Shown here piece after piece: positions 10,990-23,514 of a stretch of 64,000 nt of DNA. A program made the position numbers and the translations under genes. Each line of letters starts with the position of its first letter. Positions within the stretch are counted from its first letter, which is position 1. The DNA comes from Cercis canadensis. Lineage: Eukaryota > Streptophyta > Magnoliopsida > Fabales > Fabaceae. A model generated the notes under the pieces. The model was not told the origin of the DNA, made no database searches, and worked only from the letters and a program-made list of their open reading frames with translations. The DNA is taken from positions 740,861 to 804,860 of the forward strand of contig QAOA01002082.1 of assembly GCA_003255065.1 (NCBI GenBank), written 5' to 3'.

Positions 10990-12692
10990 ATGGATAATTT
11001 GCTATGTGATGAGGTGTGGCTTTCAAGTTCTCTTAGTACCCATGAATGTCATGACCATAATGCATCTAAGCAATGCAGTGGTTATGAGAATGAGGTGGAG
11101 TTTGAGCAGGCTTTTGCAGTGTGTCTAGAGAAGGAGAATTTTTACATGCTTGAGCCTGATTATGTAAAGTACCTTGAGTCCAATAATTTGATTTTTGCTA
11201 GGTTTAGAGTTATCCAATGGTTTATCAAGGTTTGTTTTGAAACTTACTTTTTCCAATCACATAAAATGAGATTAGTAGTAATTGATAGCTTATTATCTTT
11301 TCCATTCCCTCTTCTTGTCTTTGCAGTGTAAAAGCCGATTTAGTCTCTCTTTCGGAACCGTCTTCTATGCTGCTAGTCACCTAGACAGATTTGTATCCAT
11401 TAGCCAATGCAATGTAAGCAAAGATTCTTGCATGGGGCATTAAATTTGCAATTTATTTTTATATGTTGAGTATCTAATTTATCTGTAGTGTGAGAAAATT
11501 TTAGATGAGACTATTTGTGGAGTGTGAAGTTAGATTAAGCATTGCTTTGCAGGATTGGAAATACTGGATGGTTGAATTGTTGTCTATTGCATGCTTATAC
11601 ATTGCCTCCAAGTTCAACGAGACAACGGCACTTTCCTTGGTTGAAATTCAGGTGATTATTGATACTTCCATTACTTTGTTCTGCAAATATATGGATACAT
11701 AATAATTACCAGTTATATGGTTTTTACTTGATGGTGTTAGATGGAGGGTTTGGACTATACATTCCAATCAAGCACAGTCTTGAAAATGGAGGTGATTCTG
11801 CTAAAAGCATTACGATGGCGTCTTAACTCTCTGTCAGCTTATTCAGTTGTAGAAATGCTGACATGCCATATTGAATCATTGAGACCTCAACTTTATGAGA
11901 AGCTTATTTCCCAAGTCGCTGAGCTGCTTCTCCAAGCTACCTTAGGTACATATATGCGAAATTATCAGACATAGATTCCTATTTTTATATAAAAGGGTCC
12001 GGTGGATGATGATTATAATCTAGTTCTTAGAAAGTTTTGTGCTCGTCAAAATGTCAGTAAACATTAATTTATGAAGCACCGACACTTCAAGAAAGGAGTC
12101 TTGTCTGTGTCATGCATTCGACATTTGATATTTGTGTCAATACTCCAGCCTCCTAAATAGTACTCGTAGGAATAAAAAATATTATTTATAAATTGTGGGC
12201 TAAAGAGTATTATTGAATCCCCTTATAGAACAGATTTCATTCCCTACTGATCAAAACTACATGTTGCAGATAAGAAAATGCTGGAATTCAGGAAAAGCAT
12301 TGTTGGCATATCTGCTTTAAAGTGCATTCTAGACCAGTTACTTCCACCAATATCAGAGTCTTTCATTGCTTATATTATGAGACATCTCAACCAAAGTCAG
12401 AAGGTAAAGATGATTATATGCATCTAGCTTTGCTGCTAATTGAATATAAAAGAATTCACTGTTTTATTGAAGAGGTTATCTTCTGCAGGATGATCTCATC
12501 AAGTGTCATAGGATCATGGAAACACAGACTTCAATGGGATTTGGACATTACTATTACTACCCTTCGAGCCCAACAACTGTATTGCTGAAGGAACAGAGTG
12601 GCATTTATGATTGCTTTATCAATGGCTTTCTTTCTATCTCTCATGGTTCAGACATTAATGATGAAACAATAAAGCAGGAAGAGGAAGAGTGA
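10990..12692 (+). CDS. CYCD7;1: D-type cyclin, CYCD7;1-like
   Basis: Six exons (10990-11229, 11327-11413, 11553-11651, 11741-11945, 12270-12403, 12489-12692) give 322 residues. The N-terminus MDNLLCDEVW contains LxCxE at residues 4-8, the retinoblastoma-binding motif of plant D cyclins. The cyclin N box follows (ARFRVIQWFIK; FYAASHLDRFVS; LLSIACLYIASKFNET), then a cyclin C domain (VILLKALRWRLNSLSAYSVVE). The C-terminus is acidic (KQEEEE). D cyclins activate CDKA to phosphorylate RBR at G1/S; CYCD7;1 in Arabidopsis acts in stomatal guard mother cells. The subclass is inferred mainly from position, next to OHP1 as in Arabidopsis, and from the N-terminus. CYCD5 would be the alternative. An ATG lies 30 bases after a non-ATG open stretch. 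Confidence 0.85.
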
Positions 12693-13967
12693 TAGAAACA
12701 AAGGATAATTGTATGTTTCAGTATATGTGTGTTTGTGCTTGTTTCTTTCAGTTAGTCATAAACTGGTGCTATGATTCATGCATTGGGAGAATGTGTGAGA
12801 ATGGATGTAAGAGATCCAATGTAAAGAAAAACTTGAATAAAGGAAACAAGGCCAACATCTTAAGGACATTATCCATTTGTGTTTTTACCTTCTTTAGCTT
12901 TTTGACATCAAAACAGGATTATTTTTATGTATTTTGTGCAGTTAAACCTAGTTTCCATTCTCACTTGTTTTCTCTAGTTAGTTGGACTGTAAGTTCTACT
13001 AAGCAAAACCTATTCGTTTCTAATTGCATTTATAATAGTTTATTTAGATCCAATTGACTAGTGAACCAATGTAATATTATAGCTCTTGCATTTCAATTTT
13101 GTGAACCTTTAAAGGTGGCTCCATCTTAATTTAGGTAGCCTCATTTAGCAAATGACTGGTATTGCAGTGATCACTGAGGTGAACACCTTAAACTCAAATT
13201 GAACCAACTTCAATTTCGTATAATTACCAACACAAGAATCTTATGAATGATGTATCCATTAAACACTTGGTAATGCTAGGAGCATAACTCTCAAATGAAT
13301 AAACTTAGAAAATAATATAAGTGAGGTTACATCTACTTTTTTGTTCCTCAAGTCTAACTATTTGTAACATTTTTTTTAATCAATAAATAGATAAAATTAA
13401 ACTTTTAACTGAGGATATAATTTAAACCAAGAACATCAACGACCTTAACTATAAGATTAACATTTATGATTATTCAAACATCATTTTCACTCTTGTAGAA
13501 GTACGCAATCAATGTCTAATAAATTCTCTGCATACTTTTAACCAGCTCATTTAAACTTTTTTCTATTAAATTTTTACTATATTCCACAGTAGATGTATCT
13601 CATGAATAGGAAAAAAAATCATATAGATGTCTCATTTTCTTATAAAAGTTGCTCAATTAATATTACTCCTCATATCTTATCTTAAAGTATTATTATTATT
13701 TTTTAATTTTAGGTATAATTTTAAGTTCCAACACGTAATTTATAAACTTTCGACTTTCGAGTGTGAAGTAATAGTTTACTGTTGCTACTTTGAAGTAATA
13801 GCCAGAAAACATGAGCTACATGTGGGGACCCACTAAATATGTGTGAAGTACAAGCAGCCAACCCCCACTTCCAATCTTCTATTGTCAACCACAAAAAATA
13901 AATGAAAAAAAGTAGATAAGTTAGGCAGAGAGAAGCAAAGCATGGTGATGATTTAGGAGCAAAAGCC
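12693..13967. other. Spacer between the cyclin and OHP1
   Basis: Cyclin 3' flank, AT-rich spacer and OHP1 upstream DNA. GATAAG, the I-box core of many light-regulated genes, occurs at 13915-13920, about 50 bases before the OHP1 ATG. Nothing else is recognisable; the short open frames here have no family features. Confidence 0.45.
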
Positions 13968-14554
13968 ATGGCTACTTCATCAGCTGTACTATCATCGTCT
14001 CTCCTCTCTGCAAGAGCTGCATCAATTAATTCTCAGGAGCAGCATCTATCCCTTTTCCAAAATGGTTACAGAAATGGCACACCTTGCAACAAGAGGGTTT
14101 CCTTCAGAGTCCAAGCAGCAAAGGTCCCTGCTGGTGTATGTTGCTCTTCTTCTTCTTCATCTTCTTCTTTTGCTTCTTATTATGCCATTTTTTGCACCAA
14201 TTTTGAAATCAACTTAGAAACAAAGATTTGGGTAACTTTCAGGTGGAATTTCCAAAAGTGCAGCCACAATTCAATGCCCCATTTCTTGGATTCACAAGGA
14301 CAGCAGAGATATGGAACTCTAGAGCTTGCATGATTGGACTCATTGGAACTTTCATTGTTGAATTGGTTAGCAAATTGTTTTTTAACCCTTATGATTTTAT
14401 CAATCTTTTACATTTATAGATGCAATATGGGTTTTAAGCATGTTTTTTTTTTTCTGTTGGGTAATTGTGGTATGTTTTGTTTCAGATACTAAACAAGGGA
14501 ATACTTCAAATAATTGGAGTTGATGTTGGGAAGGGTCTTGATATTCCACTGTGA
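13968..14554 (+). CDS. OHP1: One-helix protein 1 (LHC-like, plastid)
   Basis: Three exons (13968-14135, 14243-14365, 14486-14554) encode 119 residues. The first ~45 residues are Ser/Ala/Arg-rich, as in a chloroplast transit peptide. The mature part has one chlorophyll-a/b-binding-type helix, EIWNSRACMIGLIGTFIVEL (about residues 78-97), with the pigment-binding Glu, Asn and Arg at about 78, 81 and 83. It ends GKGLDIPL, as in OHP1. OHP1 pairs with OHP2 and HCF244 at the thylakoid to deliver pigment during photosystem II reaction-centre assembly. Length and exon pattern fit the family. The identification is secure from the helix and tail. Confidence 0.95.
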
Positions 14555-16591
14555 GCATTGAGTTTTGGGTATGAATGTAACTATTGTCGCATGGATTCTC
14601 ACTTCATTTTATCGTCTTTCAAGAGCTAATTTTCAGTCACTGTACTCGCCAATATCCCCTTTGTAATATGAAATCGTTATTGCTGTAAATTGCATACTTA
14701 TATTGTAAACATCTATCTTCCCAAATCAATGGCCCCTCATCCTTCTACCACTCATTTTCTCACACTGTGGACCTCATTTGAGACACTTTACTTAAACATT
14801 TCATGAATGGTTCAGATTTGTTCAGATTTAACATGAGCGCACATATGTGAGAAATGGCCATGGAAATTGTGGTGGGTTACCATTTCTCTTCTTTTTCAAG
14901 GGTTCTCATAATGTGGGTTGGTTTGATTTTCCTTGCCCATGTCTTCTGACTAATATTAAGACTTAATTGTAATTTTGGTCATCCTATTTTAACCAGTTGA
15001 ACGTTTTGGTCCCCCTTCTTTAAAAATGAACTATTGAGTTCCTCTATATTCATAAAATGTACAAGTTTAGTCCATTTATCTTTAAGTCAAAATTTTTAGG
15101 TTTATTTCAAGGTGTAAAGTTCTCTAATTCATAATCTCACCGTTCAAATTGAAGAGTTACATCTTGTGAATCTTCCCATTAAATTTCAGCTCGATCTAAC
15201 GGTGAAAAAGTCTAAATTTTTGGTTAGATGAAAACTTATGATTTTCGTATTTTGAGTTGAGTCTCACCGTTAGATCGAGCTAAAATTTAGTGAGGAGGTT
15301 CACAAGATGTAACATTTCAATCTGAACGATGGGATTATGAATCACAGAACTTTACACCTTGAAATAAACCTAGAAATTTTGACTTAAAGATAAATGGACT
15401 AAACTTGTACATTTTATAAATATAGAAGGACTCAATAGTTCATTTTTAAAGAAGGGAGACCAAAACGTTCAAGTGGTTAAAATATGGGGATCAAAATTGC
15501 AATTAAGCCTAATATTAAATACACAAAACTTTAATGGTATAATAACTAGTTACTTAGATACCTTTGGTATGAATGTGATATCGCATATCACATGAGAATA
15601 TTCAATGTGTGAATGACATATATAATTAAGAACTTCAACTTAATAAGTTTATTTGATAAAATAAAATAAATTGTATTTTAATAAATATTTACTATGTCGG
15701 TGTAATATAAAGACAAATTTATACATCCGACAAATTTCTTTTTTTTTTTTTTCCCTAAATCCGCCTCTAATATTCATCATAACCGCCGCTAACACTCCTT
15801 TTACCACCACCAACACCACATTGTTTATGATAATTTTTTAAAACTAATATCAAAATATTATGGAAATCCCCTTTAAAAAATATTATGAAAATTCTATTAT
15901 AATAAACTAGGTAATATTACAATTTTTATTTTTTTTTTGCTAATGACTTGGTAATATTGCATACTTGGACATCTCTTGCACTATCCCAAAGTCATGGTAT
16001 GCACCTATAAGCAGATCCCCCATTTGTGAGAAAACCGTAGATGGAGCTCGCAGGGAAAATCTAGGTTCAACTGATGTTAGATACTCAGTAAGATATGAGG
16101 TGTTGAGATGCTTGAGAAGTGGACGATGCTCATTTTCTATAGCATGCTTGGTTTTGTTCAGTATGTTGCAGCTAGTGAACTGAATATGAAACTGCATTTG
16201 CCTCTTCTGTGATGGTTTTCTGTTAAAATGAACTAGTTTTCTTTGGAAGAAAAAGATGGAACACAACAAATGATGCTTTGTTCAATATCTCCATGGATTA
16301 ACCTTGAGAAACAACAAGGAATTCAAAACTCTCTTTAACAATTATTCTCAAGCCAAAATATATAATGTACAATAAAACTCCCAATGCCACCTTATGTACC
16401 AGTATATGCCAAGGGACTGAGGGAATAACACAGCTCTAGATACCACACAGTATGTGTCGGTATAACATTTCAACCACAATAGTGCTGTTTATTAAAGATC
16501 AATTTCATGCAAAATTTCCCGTTCACTTGTGCTGCATCGCAGTTGAATCTGAAGCGGCAGCAGCAAAACAGGAGGCAGAAGATAGATCAAC
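14555..16591. other. Spacer between OHP1 and the convergent TPR gene
   Basis: Contains both 3' flanks and the foldback transposon described separately. Between 15940 and 16270, overlapping open frames occur on both strands (72 and 109 codons); neither matches a family I recognise. The rest is AT-rich with a poly-T run near 15740. Confidence 0.5.
14960..15508. mobile_element. Mutator-like foldback MITE with 10-bp target duplication
   Basis: 549 bp, almost entirely two inverted arms of about 250 bp (left about 14960-15215, right about 15255-15508). Both arms contain, in mirror orientation, GAACGTTTTGGTC, TGTACAAGTTTAGTCCATTT, GGTTTATTTCAAGGTGTAAA and AGCTCGATCTAACGGTGA. Termini are G(A/C)TTAATTG..CAATTAAGC. 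The flanks are identical: CTAATATTAA at 14950-14959 and at 15509-15518. A 9-10 bp duplication plus long inverted repeats points to the Mutator superfamily. No coding region is present. Confidence 0.85.
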
Positions 16592-19500
16592 TTAAAGAAT
16601 CCTACTAACTCGAGCATCTACAATGGGAACTTTGGAAGATGCGCCATTTTCTAGAGCCTCGGCAAGAGACAGCCTCCGGTTTCTCCATATAGCCTCTGCC
16701 CAGCTCTTCATCTTCTCTGCTTGAGCCTTTCTATTTTCTTGGACACTAAGTGCTTCTGCATATCCACCTACAACATTAAGCAAATAGTCAACATAAAAAA
16801 CCACTCAAGATTCAGCTATCAGCATGCACAGTATTATCCTTAAAATTGAAAGCCACAGTTCTAAATTTCTCATCCATCATACCACAATAAAATTGCAACT
16901 AATGCATTCATCTACATAATACAAACAAACTAAATTCAGTAGATATATATATATATATATATATATATGAGTGAAGATAGAGTGACTATAACTTCGTTTA
17001 ATGTAGATGGATGCCACAGTCCACACTCATGATTGCGAAAAAATTCCACCACAAACAAGAAAACTTCAGTTTATTTCTCTTGTACTAAAATATTTACTCC
17101 TTGATAAGTCCATGAAGGTATACATTAAAATGGTTCAAAGGCTGCATCATACCTCTTGCAAGAGCCACTATATCACTTCTATATACCAATGGTGGAGCAC
17201 CTACACCAAGAAAATTAGGTTTCAATATATATGTGAACGTGTTTTAAATGACATTACCCTCAGTGGGCATCAATGTAACATGAATCAACATTACCTTCAG
17301 TCTCCAATGGTGGAGCCTTCAACAGCTCTATCGCTCTTCTGTATAGACCCTGTCAATGATTTTCCTAGTTAAATTACAGTTGTATTTATAATAACACTGT
17401 TGATGGCCAAACTAGAAATCTAAGGGAGGAGAAACAACGGTCGACAATCCAAGCTGAAGGTAAGTTATTAAATAGGAAGACAATTAAATGTCTCTAGAGA
17501 AATTTGTATCCTCACTTCTCTTTCTTCTGTTTTTTTCTCACTGAAAGCAGTGGCACTTTCATGTCACTCTGGAACACAAAACTCAACGACCTCCCATGCA
17601 TATAGGGATGCTATTTGCACAATCATGACATTCTTAACTTACAAGACCAAACCCACAAGCAATAGCCACAACCTTGCATAAGCAAGTTAATAACTGACCA
17701 AGTAAGTAAAGCTACAGCAAATAGCTTCCAGTTTCATAACACCAGGGATCAAGAATGGAAGAACCACTAGCTACGTGATACTTAATACTTATCATTTTTT
17801 CTATTTTGGGTAAAAAAGAAGGGGGAAAAAAAGAATGTGGTTATGCTAGAAGTAAATTTCCTTTAACTTCAGAAGAAAATAATTTAGTAATTTGAGAGTT
17901 CTGACCTCTTGAATCAAAAGAGAACTAGAACGCTCATGCACTGCTTTACGCTTAAACATGAGAGCTATGCATGTTAAGACAACTCCAACCTTGCGATGAT
18001 GAGAGCCTACATTAAATCAAAAGAGACACATGATATTAGCAATTCACTCTTCCATTAACAGACTCTCTGGTAATGCTGCATAAATTTGTAAATTAAGTTC
18101 CCAAGGTAGATCAAAAGAATAGATAGCTTACCAAAGCATTCCTCTGCCTTAGTTAATGCCTTCGTCAATAACTCCTCTGCATCACCAAAGTTACTAAAAT
18201 AGCACTCATTAGTGATACCACATAAGGCAAGCAAAGAAGGAAGATGTGGCTGAGGAAACAAGTAAACAACATAAAAACATTGAGCTTACCCCAAATGCGC
18301 TTCAAGCTGTCCTAAAGCACACATAGCCCCTACCATTATCCCCTCCAAGGTCATGTTACCAGCTGCTAAGACATCTTTGTTCCCAGAATCACCTCGTATG
18401 ACATTCTGGTAAACCTCCTTTGCCAATGAAAAGTTCTGTTTGGCATGTAGGAATTCCCCATATGATAGAGCAACACTACCTATATATCCAAATATCAATT
18501 TGTTGCAGAAGAACATCTGCCTCAGTGCCTGATAAAATGAAACATACCATTGCATAGTTTCTTGTCGTGAGGTCCTTGAAAGAATACTTCAGCTGCGCCA
18601 GCCCCACAATCAGGAAGAGCATTTGATAAAACAATCAAACAAAGACCAAACCACCAAAAGACCTTTAGCAGTACCTGACTCAAGATTGCCATTGATAAGT
18701 TCAACAAGCCCTTTTACTGCTTTAGCACGAACATTTATTGCCCCAAAATCTTTGCCACTGGATCCTGCTTCCTGTTTCTCCACTTGTTCTAAGCATTTAT
18801 CTGCGAGCACTGATGATATATCATCCTATAAGGGAGAATTTTCTTAGAATAAACATAAATTGCACATGGAAAAAGCAATCAAACATTTCACAATGGGTTT
18901 GCAGAGACCAACCTTCCCCATCTCCAGATGAAGCCCAACCAGAGCTTCAAAGGCAGCAACTACAAACAAGAAACCCAAATGGAAATTAAAAATCACTGGC
19001 AACTCATATAAAAAGGAAATCCAATTGCAAATGAATTAACCAATAAATGGAAGAACATGAATTTACCTCTCACACCCAAGAAAGAACTGGTTAATTCTTG
19101 AACACCCTGTAGTTTCTCTATTGCATCATCAACATCCCCTCTAAGAAACATAATAACTTTCAGGAATTTATTAATAATATGATACTCAAAAGACCAAAGC
19201 GATAAAGCAAATTGGGGGGGAAAAAAAGGAACCTTTCAGACAGTAAGGTAGACATTGCGAGAAAAACCATTCCTTTAGCATTTTCATTAGCAGGGTCTTC
19301 CCCTTCACTTAACTGAGTCGAAAGGCACTGTTCCAGTACCAGTAGACCTTGCGCATAGGATTCAGCTATTTACACCACAAAAAACCCAACACCCAGAAAA
19401 GGTTAAGTAGCAAAACTCTTAACAATAATTGAACTGGGTTATGGGTAATGGAGAATTAGTGTTGCTGAAGTTAAAAATGAAAGTTACCTGATTTCTGAGA

Positions 19501-19686
19501 CCTGGCATGAGATAGAGCATAATTGATCATCTGAACAGCAACTGGGTTTGCGACTGAACCTTCCAAGCCATTGTGGAAGAACCTGAATTGTGGGAAGGAT
19601 GAACTGAAATAAGACCTCTTGGGAAGGGTGCCCAATTTGGCAGTTCGAGCAAGAGCAATGGAAGCTCTTGACAACTTAGCTGCCAT
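16592..19686 (-). CDS. SSR1: Mitochondrial tetratricopeptide-repeat protein, SSR1-like
   Basis: Twelve exons on the minus strand (19686-19488, 19365-19233, 19140-19067, 18959-18913, 18825-18675, 18592-18548, 18479-18290, 18193-18132, 18006-17906, 17349-17295, 17200-17153, 16767-16592) encode 426 residues in one frame. The N-terminus is Arg/Ser/Ala-rich and non-acidic (MAAKLSRASIALARTAKLG), as expected of a mitochondrial presequence. Helical TPR-like units follow, for example NFGDAEELLTKALTKAEECF and SLAKEVYQNVI. The C-terminus is charged. In-frame ATGs further upstream begin at 19695 and possibly earlier. By position and character it matches Arabidopsis At5g02130 (SSR1, needed for root growth and mitochondrial function). 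That name rests on synteny and general resemblance. TPR units usually bind partner proteins; none is evident here. Confidence 0.85.
16946..16970. repeat. (TA)n microsatellite in the last intron of the TPR gene
   Basis: A run of TA units lies within the intron between the last two coding exons of the minus-strand TPR gene. Confidence 0.85.
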
Positions 19687-21274
19687 GCGAAACATGGTTG
19701 CTTTCAGCTCTTCGTTGGGCAAAAGCTCAATTGGAAAGAGTAGGGTTTGTTTCAGGCTCAGTTTATGTTATGACTACGTTGTTGGGGGCAGAAAGCAGGA
19801 AGAGGCCAGATGTTTGTGTTTTCATTTCTTCGTTTGATGTTGTCGTTGGATTTTTTTAAAAAAAAAAAAAAATTGTAGAGAAATATATTTCTAGTTTAAT
19901 TTAACTTCAAATAGTAAAATACGAGCTCAATTTTGAGTTTGATTAAAGAAATATTTTTTTAAAAATATATTTTCAAATAATGAATTGAATAATATTAAAC
20001 AATATTGAATCAAACTTATGCTTTTTTTTTCTATATTTAAACATAAATATCTGATTAAATATTAACACTATTCTAAATAGTGGTTAACTTGATATAACTC
20101 AAATATTAAGATTATTTTTTAACAAGTCATATCCCAAAAGCTTGAACATGGCACACTCAACACAAACTCATCCAGGTGATCTAAGTAGTTTTTAGTTTTA
20201 CTGAGATAATAAATTTTATGCTAAATTAACTTATAGTATTATTCAAAATTTAGGATTTCAACATTCAAAGCTCTTACATATCTTAGCATACACTTAATAA
20301 ACAATGAATTTGGTCTGAAAATTATATAAATTTTTCATAGCGCTTAAAAAAATTACCTTAGCTTCCAATTTAATCCCTAGAAAAAAACGTGATTACACTG
20401 CAATAACAAGAATTAAGAACTTAATGCAAAAAAAAAAAAATCAGAGACTAAAATGAGAATCAGGATATCTTTCACAAAATAATTTGTTAATTTAGTGTTT
20501 AATCTATCATCATTCCTCTAATGATGCACACATAGAATATTCTTTTCAATTATACTTCTAATCCACCTTTATCAGTCATAACATGCAATCCAATTTCTTC
20601 TAAAATGCTCTTCTCACACACTTAAGAAGAATAGAAATCTTATGTTACAATGTTGAGCAAAGTAAAAGGCATGCATAGTTATGTTGTACTTATTTTCTTT
20701 TGGATTATAAAATGGATTTAGATTTCTATTTTTCGAAAAAGCAAAAGCCTGCAGATCACTATGATCTTCCTCATAGCAAAGATTGTGATATGATACCTAT
20801 CATTAAAGTTTATGATGCCTATATTAACCTACATCATTTACATTGTCTGATCCAAGTATCCAATTAAAGTTCTTATCACATGGTACTTTCAAGTCCCTTC
20901 AATTGCTCATGTGAAAGATGCCAAAAGTAGCAACCCCCACCCCCACAAAATAATCTGGATAATATTTAATTAATTCTCTTTAATTAAACAAGGATGTAGA
21001 AAAGAAACCTCTAATACCAAGCAATGCATATATGCCTCTTTATCCTAAAATTGAAAGTTGAAAGTAAGGAGAGAAAATAAAGGCAAAAGATATGAGAGTG
21101 AGATAGTGGAGAGTGACATAACTGTTTAGCTCAAAAAGGTAGCACTTGTCACTACCTATCCTATAGGCGACATATCTGGAAATTGGAAGCCCCCCACTCA
21201 CCGCCACTCATGCCTATATAGGCACACCAAAACCTCTTAAGCTCTCATTCATATCCACAATTGAGCTCAAAACC
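19687..21274. other. Divergent spacer between the TPR gene and the thaumatin-like gene
   Basis: Shared upstream region of two divergently transcribed genes, AT-rich with poly-A runs near 19857 and 20428. A TATA candidate (TATATA, 21215-21220, inside CCTATATAGG) lies about 55 bases before the thaumatin-like ATG. No coding potential was seen. Confidence 0.55.
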
Positions 21275-22095
21275 ATGGCAAGAACTTGCTCCATTCTCTT
21301 ACCCCTTCTCTTCTATTTGATTGCCTTTTCCGAAACTATAGGTAATTCTAATTCTACTTCCTCTTCTTCCTCCTTCTTGGTTTTCTATGTGTCTAAGTGT
21401 GTTTCTTCTTGTTGCTTGCAGATGGTTCTCAACTCATTCTAGTGAACAATTGTGGGGAAAGTGTGTGGCCTGGAATACTTGGCAGTGCGGGGAAACCAAC
21501 TCCAAAAGATGGTGGTTTCCACCTTGGCAGCGGCGAGGAAGTAGTATTTGATGTGCCAGAGAAGTGGTCGGGGAGGATTTGGGGGAGGCAAGATTGCAGC
21601 TTTGACAACAATGGAAAAGGCTCATGTGTCACTGGAGATTGTGCTGGCACTTTGCATTGCAAAGGACAAGCAGGCACGCCACCGGCAACTGTTGTTGAAA
21701 TGACACTAGGATCATCTTCATCTCCTTTGCATTTCTATGATGTAAGTTTGGTTGATGGCTTCAACTTTCCTGTTTCAATGAAACCTGTTGGTGGTGGAAT
21801 TGGTTGTGGCGTGGCTTCGTGCGAGGTTGATTTGAATGTTTGCTGTCCATCAGCATTGGAAGTGAAGAAAAATGGCAAAGTTGTAGGATGCAAGAGTGCT
21901 TGCTTGGCAATGCAATCAGCCAAGTACTGCTGCACTGGCAATTATGCTGATCCAAAGACTTGCAAACCTACACTTTTCGCGCATCTCTTTAAGGCTATAT
22001 GTCCTAAGGCTTATAGTTATGCATATGATGATTCTAGCAGCCTTAATAGATGCAGGGCTTCTCGCTATGTTATCACTTTCTGCCCTCCCCCGTAA
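21275..22095 (+). CDS. Thaumatin-like protein (PR-5 family), secreted
   Basis: Two exons (21275-21341 and 21422-22095) encode 246 residues. The first exon is the signal peptide ([20 protein letters not shown]), as in many TLP genes. The mature protein has the family signature [14 protein letters not shown], the acidic-cleft pattern (Arg and Asp in [12 protein letters not shown], Glu in VVEMTL, Asp residues in [11 protein letters not shown]) and ends ITFCPPP. I count 17 cysteines after the signal peptide. The extra one over the usual 16 comes from a CC pair ([10 protein letters not shown]). TLPs are apoplastic or vacuolar, are associated with defence, and some bind or cut beta-1,3-glucans. The position matches Arabidopsis At5g02140. 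Earlier start codons are not available in frame within exon 1. Confidence 0.93.
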
Positions 22096-23514
22096 GAGGG
22101 ATTGAAGCTGCTGCCATGGTTCCCAAAAGATTTTCTATGTCATTAGTCAAGAAAGATTGTCCTAGTGTTGTCTTCTTTTTTAAAGCATATATAGTTAGTA
22201 TAGTTACTGTCTTAATTTTTTCTTATTGTCAGAAAATAGGAAATGTTCTTCCTCTGAGGAGATAGTTTTCAAAAGCAATGGATGGTAAATAGCTTTTCAA
22301 ATTTTTTGCTTTAGTTTTATGATGATGGTTTCCCATGTTTGTAAATAAACTTTGTGCATTGCAAATTGCACATCATCAACTGCAAGCCAACCACTGCAGA
22401 AAACATAAATCTGCAATACTTGGTATAGATTCTGCATTTCGTTCCGCAAAATGGTATCATTGAAGGAAATGTTTTGTTTTTAGAATTCACAGCTCTACCA
22501 TAGTTGAGGATTTTTTATGACATTCGTTATAAATCATACATTTTAGATGTATAATATAATGTGCAAACAAAATTACACCAAATAATGGTGGAAATTGGAA
22601 AAAGCAAAAGGGGCTACAGCCTGACTGAGTGGATTGAAGGCTACAAGAGGAACACACAAGAGGCCGTTACGACTTATAAGCCCACTAACTCGGTAGATAA
22701 TACTGCTTGTGTATCATGCCATAATGGCTGCGATAATGACTCCAATAACATTAATCTTAAATATCTTTTTATTTTTCTTCTGAATGATAATAGGGAGTAT
22801 TGGTTAACCCCTATCAGAAATAACATTCAATTCCCCTTATATCAAAGTTCCAAAAAAAAAAAAAAAAGAATAGCCTCAAAAGCTTACAAATAGTAGCACC
22901 TTACAAAATCAGACCGAATTATCTATAAACATTATTTTTGTTCCTTCATTCTGTTGTCAACAAAGGTCAAACAGTGGTGGTGTCATTGATGAAATGGTGC
23001 TAATATTTGATTAGTATCTTTATAATATTTGATTAGTACCTTTATTTTTTTTTATTTTGCGTAATATTTAAATAAGAAAAATATATCGTATTTCTTTATT
23101 TATGCTTAAAAGGTAATATGCAACTTATCAATTATCTTATTATTTTATAAAATTTTAACGTTTTGTAATATGTTTAAGTATGTTTTAATTTTTTTTAAAA
23201 AAAAATTGCAACAATGTTATCCTTTTTGAAGCTATTTATACCTTCTTCTTTTTTTTAAAAAAAAAAAAGAGTACCTAAATGCATATATTATTCACCGAAA
23301 ACCTTACTATTCTTTAGACTTGGGACTTTGGAGCTTCCCAAAGTTTGGCTTCCAAAGCAAGACAATGGAAACATAAACTAAAGTAATCTCCTTGGCATCT
23401 GCAGCCAAATTGGATTAATCTGTCAAAAGTCCCCTATTTTATAAAAGGTTCAATATCCCTCAAGCTTTTAATAGTAGAGGTTTTCTCAAGGCTTGCAATC
23501 TAAGCAGAACAGAG
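22096..23514. other. Spacer after the thaumatin-like gene
   Basis: TLP 3' flank and the promoter of the first oxygenase copy. An open frame at 22561-22893 has no recognisable family. A roughly 45-base segment at 22370-22416 recurs at 25131-25175. TTATAAAA at 23439-23446 is a TATA candidate about 70 bases before the oxygenase ATG. Confidence 0.45.

Noticed and set aside
15940..16269. Overlapping open frames on both strands (72 and 109 codons)
   Set aside because: No family features, no codon or splice support, and the two strands cannot both be right. Left as spacer, although a captured exon is possible.
22561..22893. 110-codon open frame after the thaumatin-like gene
   Set aside because: The translation ends in low-complexity sequence and a Lys run from an A-tract, with no recognisable domain.
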